DNA of 27,608 nt from positions 1 to 27,608 of the forward strand of contig JAZNXU010000046.1 in NCBI GenBank assembly GCA_045594065.1. Direction: 5' to 3'. Position numbers and translations under genes: made by a program. Under the pieces are notes generated by a model, which saw only the letters and a list, made by a program, of their open reading frames with translations, ran no database searches and was not told the DNA's origin. Of the stretch, positions 15,441-23,123 are shown piece after piece. The DNA comes from SIG565 sp045594065. GTDB taxonomy: Bacteria; Bacillota; Clostridia; Oscillospirales; Acutalibacteraceae. The first letter of the stretch is position 1; each line of letters starts with the position of its first letter.

Positions 15441-15594
15441 GCTTTGCGTAGCAAAGCACCTTTTCTTTTATCTTTTCTCTCTTATCTTTTATCTGGAAAC
15501 GACAATTTGAGAGAAGAGAGAAGAACGAAAAGAGAAAAGTTAAAAGAACAAAAAGAAACGACAATCTTCTTGTCGAAAATTGTCGTTTCTTTTT
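15441..15594. repeat. Composite inverted repeat between tRNA-Ser and the four-helix-bundle gene
   Basis: Three layers are visible. GCTTTGC/GCAAAGC form a 7-bp inverted pair at 15441-15457. A pyrimidine-rich arm (about 15463-15482) pairs, with a few mismatches, with a purine-rich arm (about 15529-15548). The 11-mer GAAACGACAAT occurs directly at 15496-15506 and 15555-15565 and inverted at 15579-15589; the last two form the tRNA terminator stem. No protein is convincingly encoded here. It could be a small non-autonomous element built on the terminator, or a local rearrangement. Confidence 0.65.
15550..15594 (-). terminator. Terminator of tRNA-Ser
   Basis: AAAAAGAAACGACAAT (15550-15565) and its exact complement (15579-15594) form a 16-bp stem with a 13-base loop, directly following the tRNA CCA end; on the minus strand the stem ends in a T-rich run. 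The stem's last base overlaps the CCA end of the tRNA. Confidence 0.75.
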
Positions 15595-15685
15595 GGCGGA
15601 GATGGAGAGATTCGAACTCTCGAACCCATTTCTGGGTTACACGATTTCCAATCGTGCGCCCTCGACCGGACTAGGCGACATCTCC
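15594..15685 (-). tRNA. tRNA-Ser(GGA)
   Basis: The 92-nt gene folds as a class II tRNA with a long variable arm (CCC/GGG stem). The acceptor stem is GGAGATG/CATCTCC, the discriminator is G, and CCA is encoded. The anticodon stem CACGA/TCGTG encloses TTGGAAA, giving anticodon GGA. The T arm GAGAG-TTCGAAT-CTCTC is intact. Open frames across this region on both strands are artefacts of the tRNA sequence. Confidence 0.97.
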
Positions 15686-15705
15686 ATATTTTCGGTCACC
15701 AATAC

Positions 15706-15734
15706 ATTATACATATGTGCAACCGAAAAATCAA
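15706..15734 (-). promoter_or_regulatory. Promoter of tRNA-Ser
   Basis: On the minus strand TTGATT (15734-15729), a 17-base spacer and TATAAT (15711-15706) lie about 20 bases before the mature 5' end at 15685. It lies immediately downstream of galT. Confidence 0.7.
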
Positions 15735-15741
15735 GTGTTTT

Positions 15742-17238
15742 TTATAAATTTACGGCATTTATGAATTTTAAGAATGCAGCTTTGCCCTTTTCGTCGCGCT
15801 TATACACACCTGCGTGCTCTAACACCTTAGCGAAAACTATGCCGATTTCGGTTTTTAAGATATTATCGACATTGCCTTTATTTATATCGCTGTACTTGTT
15901 TTTAATTTCCTCTACCCAATCGGCGTGCTTGGAAAGTACCTCGTTAGTGCTAATATCAGTGCCTGCTACTATCGCATCGGCTAAATCTGCCATTTCGGTT
16001 TTAAGGCGTGCAGGTAAAACTGCCAGACCCATAACCTCTATAAGACCGATATTTTCTTTCTTTATATGGTGTAGCTCTGCATGGGGGTGGTAAACACCTA
16101 AGGGGTGCTCGTCGGTAGTAATATTATTGCGAAGCACCAAATCAAGCTCGAAATCTTCCCCTCTGCGGCGAGCAATTGGGGTGATTGTATTGTGCGGCTC
16201 GCCGTTCGATTCAGCGAATACAAACGCGCTTTCATCGGTATAGCCGCGCCACTTGAGCAAAATTTTATCGGCAAGCTCAATAAGGCGGTCGGGATTGCTT
16301 CCGTTTATACGGATTACCGACATAGGCCACTTAACGATACCAGCCTTTATATCGTCAAAGCCCTCAAAAGACACCTCGGTGTCAATCGGTGCTTTCTCCA
16401 TAGCAAATGTATAGTGACCGCCCTGAAAATGGTCGTGACTTAAAATTGAGCCGCCTACAATGGGCAGGTCGGCATTTGAGCCCACAAAATAATGCGGGAA
16501 AAGTGCCACGAAATCGAGCAGCTTTTTAAAGGTAGCGCGGTTAATCTGCATTGGGGTATGCTGAGAATTGAATACAATGCAATGCTCATTATAATAAACA
16601 TAGGGTGAATACTGCAAGCACCAATCTTGATTATTAATTGTAAGCGGAATAATGCGGTGGTTCTGCCTTGCGGGGTGGGTTAAGTGACCTGCATAACCCT
16701 CGTTCTCGCGGCAGAGCAGGCATTTCGGATAGCCCGACTGTGGCGCATTTTTTGCAGCGGCAATAGCCTTGGGGTCCTTTTCGGGCTTAGACAGATTTAT
16801 GGTTATATCAAGGCTGCCGTATTCGGTGTCGGTCACCCATTTAACATCCTTTTCAATACGGTAACGACGAATATAATCACTGTCACAGCTTAAATTATAG
16901 TAATAATCAGTAGCCACCTTAGGACCTTGCTGATATTTTTCATTAAACCTTTTTATAACTTCACTTGGTCTTGGAAGCATAAGACCCATTAATTTAGTAT
17001 CAAAGAGGTCGCGGCTAGCGGTGCCATCTTCAATTATTCCGTTTGCCACGGCGTAATCTAAAATATCCTTTAGGGTGCTTTCCAAATTTACATTTTCGAA
17101 TTCTTCGCAAGGCTCTTCGTATGAAGACAGCCCTAAAGCCTCAAGAATAGCGTTTGTTACACAAATTTTATCGCTTTTCTCGAAAAAGCCCTTGTTTAGT
17201 CCATAAGAAATAAGTTTTTTTACAGCAGTGTTAATCAT
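15742..17238 (-). CDS. galT: UDP-glucose-hexose-1-phosphate uridylyltransferase, class II
   Basis: GalT moves UMP from UDP-glucose to galactose-1-phosphate in the Leloir pathway. The 498-residue length is that of the Firmicute class II enzyme (about 490-510), not the roughly 350-residue class I type. Diagnostic segments include PRPSEV and YYNLSCDSDYIR in the N-terminal half, then GYAGHLTHPARQNHRIIPL, HTPMQI and SHDHFQGGHYTFAMEKAP, which carries the histidine-rich active-site region. I use ATG at 17238; the longer start at 17253 would be a TTG. A consensus promoter sits at 17319-17291. No galK or galE is in the window. galU at 7649 supplies UDP-glucose but is not linked. Confidence 0.94.
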   Translation of the reverse strand: MINTAVKKLISYGLNKGFFEKSDKICVTNAILEALGLSSYEEPCEEFENVNLESTLKDILDYAVANGIIEDGTASRDLFDTKLMGLMLPRPSEVIKRFNEKYQQGPKVATDYYYNLSCDSDYIRRYRIEKDVKWVTDTEYGSLDITINLSKPEKDPKAIAAAKNAPQSGYPKCLLCRENEGYAGHLTHPARQNHRIIPLTINNQDWCLQYSPYVYYNEHCIVFNSQHTPMQINRATFKKLLDFVALFPHYFVGSNADLPIVGGSILSHDHFQGGHYTFAMEKAPIDTEVSFEGFDDIKAGIVKWPMSVIRINGSNPDRLIELADKILLKWRGYTDESAFVFAESNGEPHNTITPIARRRGEDFELDLVLRNNITTDEHPLGVYHPHAELHHIKKENIGLIEVMGLAVLPARLKTEMADLADAIVAGTDISTNEVLSKHADWVEEIKNKYSDINKGNVDNILKTEIGIVFAKVLEHAGVYKRDEKGKAAFLKFINAVNL

Positions 17239-17290
17239 ACAATCAAATCCCAATATTCAACAATAAATATGTAATATAATATAATACAAT

Positions 17291-17319
17291 ATTATATATA
17301 ATTTACTAATAAATGTCAA
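17291..17319 (-). promoter_or_regulatory. Consensus promoter of galT
   Basis: On the minus strand a perfect TTGACA (17319-17314), a 17-base spacer and a perfect TATAAT (17296-17291) are present; it is the best sigma-A match in the window. The start is near 17284, giving a leader of about 46 nt. No clear operator is seen. Confidence 0.8.
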
Positions 17320-17328
17320 CAAATATGA

Positions 17329-17361
17329 ATTAACGGACCCAAAATTTTTGGGTCCGTTAAT
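17329..17361 (-). terminator. 15-bp terminator hairpin after prs
   Basis: ATTAACGGACCCAAA (17329-17343) pairs exactly with 17347-17361 around a three-base loop, five bases beyond the prs stop. The T tail on the minus strand is moderate. It separates prs from the galT promoter. Confidence 0.85.
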
Positions 17362-17366
17362 ATTAC

Positions 17367-18497
17367 TTATTTATTGCGGTTATATTCCTCTACAACCTTT
17401 TTAATTCTGTCAGCAGGGTCTAAAAGCTTGCTTATAGAGTTATCAAGATTTAAGGTATCAATAAGGAGAGCTATGTACTTCGACATATTTACATTGCAGT
17501 ACCAAGGCTTTTCTAAAAGCTCAGGCTCGTTGTAAATTAAGTTGGTAGTAAAGATTTTATCGATGTAACCCTTTTTGTAGTAATCATCGAACTTCTCATA
17601 TCCCTCAACGAAAAGACCAAAGGTTGAGAAAATGAAGATACGCTTAGCGCCGCGCTCTTTAAGCTTTTCGGCAATATCGAGCATAGATTCGCCCGATGCT
17701 ATCATATCGTCAACAAGAATTAAGTCTTTACCCTTAACATCTGCACCCAAAAACTCGTGAGCCTCAATGGGGTTTTTGCCGTTAACTACGATTGAATAGT
17801 TGCGGCGCTTATAGAACATACCGAGCTCAAGACCTAAAACAGATGAATAATAGATACATCTGCCCATACCGCCCTCGTCGGGTGATACAACCATTGTATG
17901 CTCGCGGTCAAGCTGAATATCAGGAATACTGCGAAGCAAAGCCTTAACCATCTGGTAAGCTGCCTGCACATTATCGAAGCCGTCAAGCGGGATTGCGTTC
18001 TGAACGCGCGGGTCGTGAGCATCAAAGGTGATGATGTTTTTTACACCCATTCCCACAAGCTCTTGCAAAGCCAAGGCGCAGTCCATAGACTCTCTCTTAG
18101 TTCTTCTGTGCTGTCTGCCCTCGTAAAGCATAGGCATAATAACGGTAATTCTACGCGCCTTACCGCCAAACGCTGCAATAACACGCTTTAAATCCTGATA
18201 ATGGTCATCAGGACTCATCGGTACGGTTTTACCGTACATTTTGTATGTAACGCCGTGATTAAAGCAATCGCAAATAATATAAGCGTCAAGACCGCGGGCG
18301 GTGTGATTAAGAACGCCCTTTGCCTCACCTGTACCAAAACGGGGACAATTTGCAGGAATTACATAAGACTCGTCCTCATCTGCATTTCTCCACTGTTTTA
18401 AATAATAGTCTACTTTCGATGAAATGTCCTCACAGCCACGCATGCTTATAATTGCAAGGTCGCCGTACGGTGTGTGTTTGAAATCTACCGACGACAT
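17367..18497 (-). CDS. prs: Ribose-phosphate pyrophosphokinase (PRPP synthetase), divergent long form
   Basis: The enzyme makes phosphoribosyl pyrophosphate from ribose-5-phosphate and ATP for nucleotide, histidine and tryptophan synthesis. The 376 residues exceed the usual 310-320. Recognisable are the flexible-loop region YEGRQHRRTKRES, the metal-binding FDAHDPR (usual form DLHA), VVSPDEGGMGR, and the PRPP loop LILVDDMIASGESM. The N terminus (YGDLAIISMRG...) replaces the canonical start (SGNANPELA), and the C terminus has about 40 extra residues (SKLLDPADRIKKVVEEYNRNK). It may be a second paralogue in the genome or a specialised form. The ATG at 18497 has no ideal ribosome-binding site (GGGAG lies 13 bases away). 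Confidence 0.88.
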   Translation of the reverse strand: MSSVDFKHTPYGDLAIISMRGCEDISSKVDYYLKQWRNADEDESYVIPANCPRFGTGEAKGVLNHTARGLDAYIICDCFNHGVTYKMYGKTVPMSPDDHYQDLKRVIAAFGGKARRITVIMPMLYEGRQHRRTKRESMDCALALQELVGMGVKNIITFDAHDPRVQNAIPLDGFDNVQAAYQMVKALLRSIPDIQLDREHTMVVSPDEGGMGRCIYYSSVLGLELGMFYKRRNYSIVVNGKNPIEAHEFLGADVKGKDLILVDDMIASGESMLDIAEKLKERGAKRIFIFSTFGLFVEGYEKFDDYYKKGYIDKIFTTNLIYNEPELLEKPWYCNVNMSKYIALLIDTLNLDNSISKLLDPADRIKKVVEEYNRNK

Positions 18498-18603
18498 AAC
18501 TTTACCAACTCCCTAAAGTATTGTTTAATATATAATAACATAAAATCTTTATTAAAAAAAGACTTTTTTTACAAAAAAACACATATTCTTTAAAATTTTT
18601 TAA

Positions 18604-18632
18604 TTTACAAGCTGTATTACATTTGATATAAT
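18604..18632 (+). promoter_or_regulatory. Promoter of the thyX run
   Basis: TTTACA (18604-18609), a 17-base spacer and a perfect TATAAT (18627-18632) lie 35 bases before the thyX start. The 18498-18603 stretch is AT-rich with poly-A/T runs and no further clear element. Confidence 0.7.
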
Positions 18633-18667
18633 AAAATAGATGTATTATATTTTTAGGAGTGTTACTA

Positions 18668-19444
18668 ATGGCTAATGTTACATTACTTAATTACACACGC
18701 GACCCCGAGCGTACCGTGGCGTGTGCGGCAAAGCTGTGCTACAGCCCCGCAACTATTGATAACATTAAGGACGGTCTTACCGACGAAAAGGTTTCTTCAT
18801 TCGTTGAAATGCTTGCCGAAATAGGTCACGAAAGTCCGATAGAGCACGCAAGCTTTACATTTGGAATTGAGGGTGTATCGCGAGCACTTCTCGCTCAGAT
18901 TACCCGCCACAGAATGGCATCCTTTTCAGTGCAAAGCCAAAGATATGTGGCAGAAGCCCATTTTGAATATGTTACTCCCCCCGAAATTGCAGGAAATGCT
19001 GAGGCGGAAAAGATTTTCGTTGCCGCGATGGAGGAGGACCAACGCCATTATGACGAGCTTACCGCCATTTTAAAGGCAAAGCACAAGGCAGAGTTTTTAG
19101 CCGCAGGCAAGGATGAAAAGACTGCTGAGCGTATGGCTGAGAAAAAAGCAATTGAGGATGCACGCTTTGTACTTCCTAATGCTTGCGAAACCAAAATGGT
19201 ACTTACAATGAATGCAAGAAGTCTTCTCAACTTCTTCCACCACCGTTGTTGCAACCGCGCCCAATGGGAGATTCAGGATGTTGCAAATCAAATGTTGGCA
19301 TTAGTAACTGAGGTTGCTCCAAACATATTTAAAAATGCAGGTCCCTCCTGTGTAGCAGGTGCCTGTCCCGAGGGTAAAATGACCTGTGGCAAAATAAAAG
19401 AAGTGCGCAAGTATTATGAAAACCTTAAAAACGGAGAAAAGTAA
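18668..19444 (+). CDS. thyX: Flavin-dependent thymidylate synthase
   Basis: ThyX converts dUMP to dTMP with methylene-tetrahydrofolate and NAD(P)H through FAD, without making dihydrofolate. From the ATG at 18668 it has 258 residues. The thyX signature RHR (80-82) followed by MASFSVQSQRY is complete, including Ser85, the expected active-site serine region, and the arginine and tyrosine of the QRY end. EHASFTF (60-66) and the C-terminal RSLLNFFHHRC are typical. The AGGAG at 18655-18659 is eight bases upstream and rules out the GTG at 18659. It is followed by a thymidylate kinase one base later. Confidence 0.95.
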   Translation: MANVTLLNYTRDPERTVACAAKLCYSPATIDNIKDGLTDEKVSSFVEMLAEIGHESPIEHASFTFGIEGVSRALLAQITRHRMASFSVQSQRYVAEAHFEYVTPPEIAGNAEAEKIFVAAMEEDQRHYDELTAILKAKHKAEFLAAGKDEKTAERMAEKKAIEDARFVLPNACETKMVLTMNARSLLNFFHHRCCNRAQWEIQDVANQMLALVTEVAPNIFKNAGPSCVAGACPEGKMTCGKIKEVRKYYENLKNGEK

Positions 19445-19445
19445 A

Positions 19446-20108
19446 ATGGGTAAGCTGATAGTAATTGAGGGTCTTGACGGTTGCGGAAAATCTACACAGT
19501 TGGAGTTACTGCCGAAAAGACTTGCTGAAAAAGGCATAGAAGTACAGAGCGTATCATTCCCCGATTACGAGAGTGATTCTAGCGCCCTTGTTAAGATGTA
19601 TTTAGGCGGACAGTTCGGCTCTAAGCCGAATGATGTTAACGCATATGCGGCATCCTGCTTTTATGCGGTTGACCGCTTTGCCTCATTCAAGAAAAATTGG
19701 GGTGAATTTTATTCAAACGGCGGAACGGTTGTTGCAGGGCGCTACACCACCTCTAACGCGGTGCATCAGGCATCTAAATTAGAGCCTACAGAGTGGGAGG
19801 GCTTTCTTTCGTGGCTTTATGATTTCGAATACTGTAAAATTGGTATTCCAAAGCCCGATATGGTGATTTTTCTTGATATGCCCACCGAGGTTTCTCAAAA
19901 GCTTTTAAGTGGCCGCTACAGCGGTGACGACAATAAAAAAGATATCCACGAGCGCGATGTTGACTATCTCAATCATTGCCGCAAGGCGGCACTCTTTACC
20001 GCTGAATTTTCAGGCTGGCAGATTATAAACTGCGCAAAAAACGGTGAAGCGCGCAGTATTGAAGATATTTCGAATGATATTTTAGATAAGGTGTTGACTT
20101 TATTTTAA
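19446..20108 (+). CDS. tmk: Thymidylate (dTMP) kinase
   Basis: This phosphorylates dTMP to dTDP, the step after ThyX. The 220 residues have a P-loop (GLDGCGKSTQ, about 9-18) and the LID-like segment SGRYSGDDNKKDIHERD. In the usual DR(Y/H) motif the sequence reads AGRYTTSN, so the aspartate is a glycine; Arg and Tyr are kept. The same motif may be normal in a clostridial subgroup. The start at 19446 is preferred because GGAG is about nine bases upstream and the P-loop begins at the right distance; longer starts would lie in thyX. The order thyX-tmk suggests one expression unit for dTTP supply. Confidence 0.9.
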   Translation: MGKLIVIEGLDGCGKSTQLELLPKRLAEKGIEVQSVSFPDYESDSSALVKMYLGGQFGSKPNDVNAYAASCFYAVDRFASFKKNWGEFYSNGGTVVAGRYTTSNAVHQASKLEPTEWEGFLSWLYDFEYCKIGIPKPDMVIFLDMPTEVSQKLLSGRYSGDDNKKDIHERDVDYLNHCRKAALFTAEFSGWQIINCAKNGEARSIEDISNDILDKVLTLF

Positions 20109-20650
20109 TGGTTTACTTATTTTTAGCCGAGGGCTTTGAGGAAATAGAGGCTCTCACCCCGCTTGATATACTCCGCCGTGCCGATATTGAGGTTGTTTCT
20201 GTTGGAGTAGGCGGCAAAGCCATAACAGGTGCGCACGGAATTCCCGTTACCGCCGATATTTTAGCAGATGAGGTTGATTTCGATAAAATTGACGCAGTTA
20301 TTTTACCCGGTGGTATGCCAGGCACGCTCAACCTAAAGGCGGACAAGACGGTAGAAAAAGCGGTGCTTACTGCTTACAATAACGGCAAGCTTGTTGCCGC
20401 TATATGCGCGGCGCCCTTAATACTAGGTAATTTAGGGCTCTTAAAAAACCGAGAGGCTATATGCTTCCCTGGCTTTGAGAATGAGCTTATCGGCGCTAAT
20501 ATATCCAAGCACCGCATAGCTGTAAGCGATAATGTTATTACCGCTGCAGGTGCGGGAGTTGCCTCCGAATTTGGATTTAAGATAGTAGACTTCCTTAAGG
20601 GCAACACAAAAATATCCGAAGTTCTTAGAAAAACAATGAAATACATTTAA
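20108..20650 (+). CDS. DJ-1/PfpI family protein
   Basis: This 180-residue single-domain protein of the DJ-1/ThiJ/PfpI superfamily keeps Glu14 (GFEEIEA), as in human DJ-1 Glu18, and Cys100 in the nucleophile-elbow setting AAICAAPLIL. HRI near 143-145 and VITAAG complete the pattern. Members include deglycase, chaperone and glyoxalase III-like proteins. The methylglyoxal synthase elsewhere in the window makes a glyoxal-related role attractive, but they are not linked, so this is only a thought. The start shares a base with the tmk stop (TAATG). Confidence 0.9.
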   Translation: MVYLFLAEGFEEIEALTPLDILRRADIEVVSVGVGGKAITGAHGIPVTADILADEVDFDKIDAVILPGGMPGTLNLKADKTVEKAVLTAYNNGKLVAAICAAPLILGNLGLLKNREAICFPGFENELIGANISKHRIAVSDNVITAAGAGVASEFGFKIVDFLKGNTKISEVLRKTMKYI

Positions 20651-20660
20651 GAGGTTTATT

Positions 20661-21848
20661 ATGAGTGATAATTTAAACTTAAACGATTTTACTTTCGAGC
20701 AGCCGACAGAGCAAAAAAACGAAGCTCCAAAAGAAAAGAAAAAGCGCAAAAAAATGCCCTCTTGGCTTAAAATAGTTATTTGGATTGTAGCTATTGTTAT
20801 TTGTGCGGTTGGTATTTCGTCGGTTATAATAGTCGGCACGGCTGAATATTTAGGCATAGGTCCGGGTCGAGGCGTTAAATGCGTAGTGCAGATCGATGCG
20901 GGTATGTCAACAAGTCAAATAGCCGCCGAGCTTAAAGAAAGCGGCGCTATAAACAGCGAAATTGCTTTTAGAGTTTTCTCGCGCCTTAAAGGCTATGACG
21001 GAAAGTATTCCTACGGTGTGTACTCCTTTAATAATGAAATCGGTTACAGCGATTTGGCACAATTGCTTATGACCCAAGGTGCCAAGGCGGAGACCGTGAC
21101 CGTTACCATACCCGAGGGCACCGGAATTAACGATTACATTAAAAATGTGAACGGTGAAAATGTAACCGTCCCAGGTATTGCGACTCTGCTTGAAAATGCA
21201 GGGGTTTGCTCTAAGGCTGACTTCAAAGCCGCTATCGACGAGATTGAGCTTAAAGGAGATTTATTATCCTCAGCCGATTCTACCAGAACCTACTACACTC
21301 TTGAGGGTTACCTCTTCCCCGACACATATAATTTCTATTGCTACGACTCTAAGGAGTGCGCTCTTTTAGCCGCTGAAAAAATGATTGCACAGGCTGAAAA
21401 TAAAATTACCGAGGATATGTATAAACGCGCTGAAGAAATGGGTAGAAGTATGAATGAAATTCTCACAATGGCATCTATCATTCAGATGGAATCGGGACTC
21501 AATACTACCGATATGCCAAATGTTGCAGCCGTTTTCTATAACCGCTTAAGCAGCGCTGATTTCAAAACACTCGGCTCCTCCCCGACTGTTTATTACGGAG
21601 ATTCTTTCCGCTCAGATGACGGTAGATATAACACATACGATGCTGAGGGCTTACCGCCCGGTCCACTTTGCTCGCCCGGTATTGATGCTATTAAGGCAGC
21701 ACTTTACCCGACAGAGAACTCCCCGTATTATTATTTTGTAACAGACAGCACGGGTAAATTTTACTTCCACAAAACATTGGCTGAGCAAAATATCACCATT
21801 AACCAATTAAAGCAAGGAAACAAATGGATTTATGAGTATTTCAACTAA
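20661..21848 (+). CDS. mltG: Endolytic transglycosylase MltG (YceG-like)
   Basis: MltG cuts nascent glycan strands near the membrane and thereby sets their length. The 395-residue protein has a basic cytoplasmic tail rich in Lys, one membrane segment (about 36-58), a LysM-like part, and the catalytic domain. The family's lead-in LEGYLFPDTY (214-223) is followed by ASIIQMESG with the catalytic Glu277, then NVAAVFYNRL and the ending GLPPGPLCSPG...PYYYFV. The residue before the Met-Glu pair is Gln where E. coli has Glu (VEKE). AGAGG precedes the ATG. It overlaps the U32 peptidase gene by 17 bases. Confidence 0.94.
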   Translation: MSDNLNLNDFTFEQPTEQKNEAPKEKKKRKKMPSWLKIVIWIVAIVICAVGISSVIIVGTAEYLGIGPGRGVKCVVQIDAGMSTSQIAAELKESGAINSEIAFRVFSRLKGYDGKYSYGVYSFNNEIGYSDLAQLLMTQGAKAETVTVTIPEGTGINDYIKNVNGENVTVPGIATLLENAGVCSKADFKAAIDEIELKGDLLSSADSTRTYYTLEGYLFPDTYNFYCYDSKECALLAAEKMIAQAENKITEDMYKRAEEMGRSMNEILTMASIIQMESGLNTTDMPNVAAVFYNRLSSADFKTLGSSPTVYYGDSFRSDDGRYNTYDAEGLPPGPLCSPGIDAIKAALYPTENSPYYYFVTDSTGKFYFHKTLAEQNITINQLKQGNKWIYEYFN

Positions 21849-23070
21849 CAGTATAAAGCTGCCTGAGCTGCTTTGCCCTGCGGGTGACCTTACCCGCCTT
21901 TATGCAGCGGTGGATTTCGGTGCAGATGCCGTTTATTTAGCAGGTGAAGAATTCGGTATGCGAACTGCCGCCTCTAACTTCGGCAAGGATGATTTAATTA
22001 AAGGTATACAGTATGCTCACGAAAAGGGTGTTAAAGTACATGTTGCCTGTAATACCCTGCCACATAACGAAGAAATTCCAAGGCTCCCCGAATTTTTAGA
22101 GTTTCTAAATGATGCAGGAGCCGACGCCGTAATTGCGGCAGACATAGGCACAATGGGACTTGTTAAAAAATACGCGCCGAAATGCGAACTGCACGCATCT
22201 GTTCAATCGGGCATTGTTAACTATTTAACCGCCAATGCGTTTTACGATATGGGCGCAAAGCGCGTGGTTTTAGCGCGTGAATTATCACTTGCAGAAATTG
22301 CCGAAATTCGCGCTAAAACGCCAAAGGAATTAGAGCTTGAAGCCTTTGCCCACGGTGCAATGTGTGTTTCCTTTTCGGCACGGTGTTTGCTTTCAAGCTA
22401 TATGACAGGTAGAGATGCTAACCGTGGCGACTGTGCACAGCCCTGCCGTTGGAGTTATTCGCTTATCGAACAAAAGCGTTCCGGTCAGCTTTTTGATATT
22501 ACCGAAACCGATAAGGGCACCTACATTTTAAATGCTAACGACCTTTGTATGGCAGAGCATTTAAAGGAAATGGTTGAAGCCGGTATTGACAGCATTAAAA
22601 TTGAGGGCAGAGCCAAATCGCACTATTATGTTGCAGTTACGACCAACGCCTACCGCGGCGCTGTTGATAGCCTTAAAAATGCCGACGAAAATTGGAGTTT
22701 ACCCGCTTGGGTTAGCGAAGAGCTTAACAAAATTAGCCACCGCACCTATTCAACAGGCTTTTATTTTGGAAAACCCGAAAACGCTCAGACCTATAAGGAT
22801 GCAGGCTACATTCGAGATTACAGCGTTGCGGCTGTAGTGGACGGCTACGAAAACGGTATGGTTACCGCTACACTGAAAAACAAATTTTTGCGCGGTCAGG
22901 AATTTGATTGCCTTGAAGCCGGAAGTGTTCCGTTCGCTGTTACGGCAAACGAGCTTTATAACGAAAAAAACGAGCCTATTGACTCAGCTCCGCACCCGAT
23001 GATGACGGTGAAAATCCCATTTGAGCGTGAAATTAAAAAAGGTTCACTGCTCAGAATTAAAGCAATTTAA
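21832..23070 (+). CDS. Peptidase U32 family protein (tRNA uridine hydroxylation, TrhP-like)
   Basis: This is a 412-residue U32-family protein. The pattern EAFAHGAMCVSFSARCLLS (170-188) matches the U32 signature, and Cys178, Cys185, Cys201 and Cys205 (in GDCAQPC) are well placed for the Fe-S cluster of this family. In E. coli and B. subtilis the related TrhP/YrrN-YrrO proteins act in prephenate-dependent hydroxylation of U34 in tRNA; others hydroxylate rRNA (RlhA). The location after mltG matches the Bacillus yrrL-yrrM-yrrN-yrrO order, but no yrrM (TrmR) methyltransferase is present here. The start codon overlaps mltG, and the nearest AAGGA is 13 bases upstream, so coupling is probable. Confidence 0.85.
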   Translation: MSISTNSIKLPELLCPAGDLTRLYAAVDFGADAVYLAGEEFGMRTAASNFGKDDLIKGIQYAHEKGVKVHVACNTLPHNEEIPRLPEFLEFLNDAGADAVIAADIGTMGLVKKYAPKCELHASVQSGIVNYLTANAFYDMGAKRVVLARELSLAEIAEIRAKTPKELELEAFAHGAMCVSFSARCLLSSYMTGRDANRGDCAQPCRWSYSLIEQKRSGQLFDITETDKGTYILNANDLCMAEHLKEMVEAGIDSIKIEGRAKSHYYVAVTTNAYRGAVDSLKNADENWSLPAWVSEELNKISHRTYSTGFYFGKPENAQTYKDAGYIRDYSVAAVVDGYENGMVTATLKNKFLRGQEFDCLEAGSVPFAVTANELYNEKNEPIDSAPHPMMTVKIPFEREIKKGSLLRIKAI

Positions 23071-23080
23071 TATGATTTAC

Positions 23081-23123
23081 GCGCCGCTTTAAAGGTAATA
23101 CTAACCTTTAGGGCGGTGTTTTT
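23081..23123 (+). terminator. Terminator-like hairpin holding the PBP ribosome-binding site
   Basis: Bases 23082-23096 pair with 23104-23118, using three G-U pairs, around the seven-base loop 23097-23103. The stem runs straight into TTTTT (23119-23123) and then the ATG at 23124. The only ribosome-binding-like AGGG (23110-23113) lies in the 3' arm, so the structure would both stop transcription and hide the start site. Function as an attenuator is inferred. Confidence 0.65.

Noticed and set aside
15041..15594. Diversity-generating retroelement (four-helix Avd-like protein)
   Set aside because: The four-helix fold is shared with Avd, but no reverse transcriptase, template repeat or variable repeat is in the window.
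15444..15674. Plus-strand open frame through the inverted repeat and tRNA-Ser
   Set aside because: It is low-complexity Lys/Arg/Glu sequence from the repeat and antisense tRNA; no start signal.
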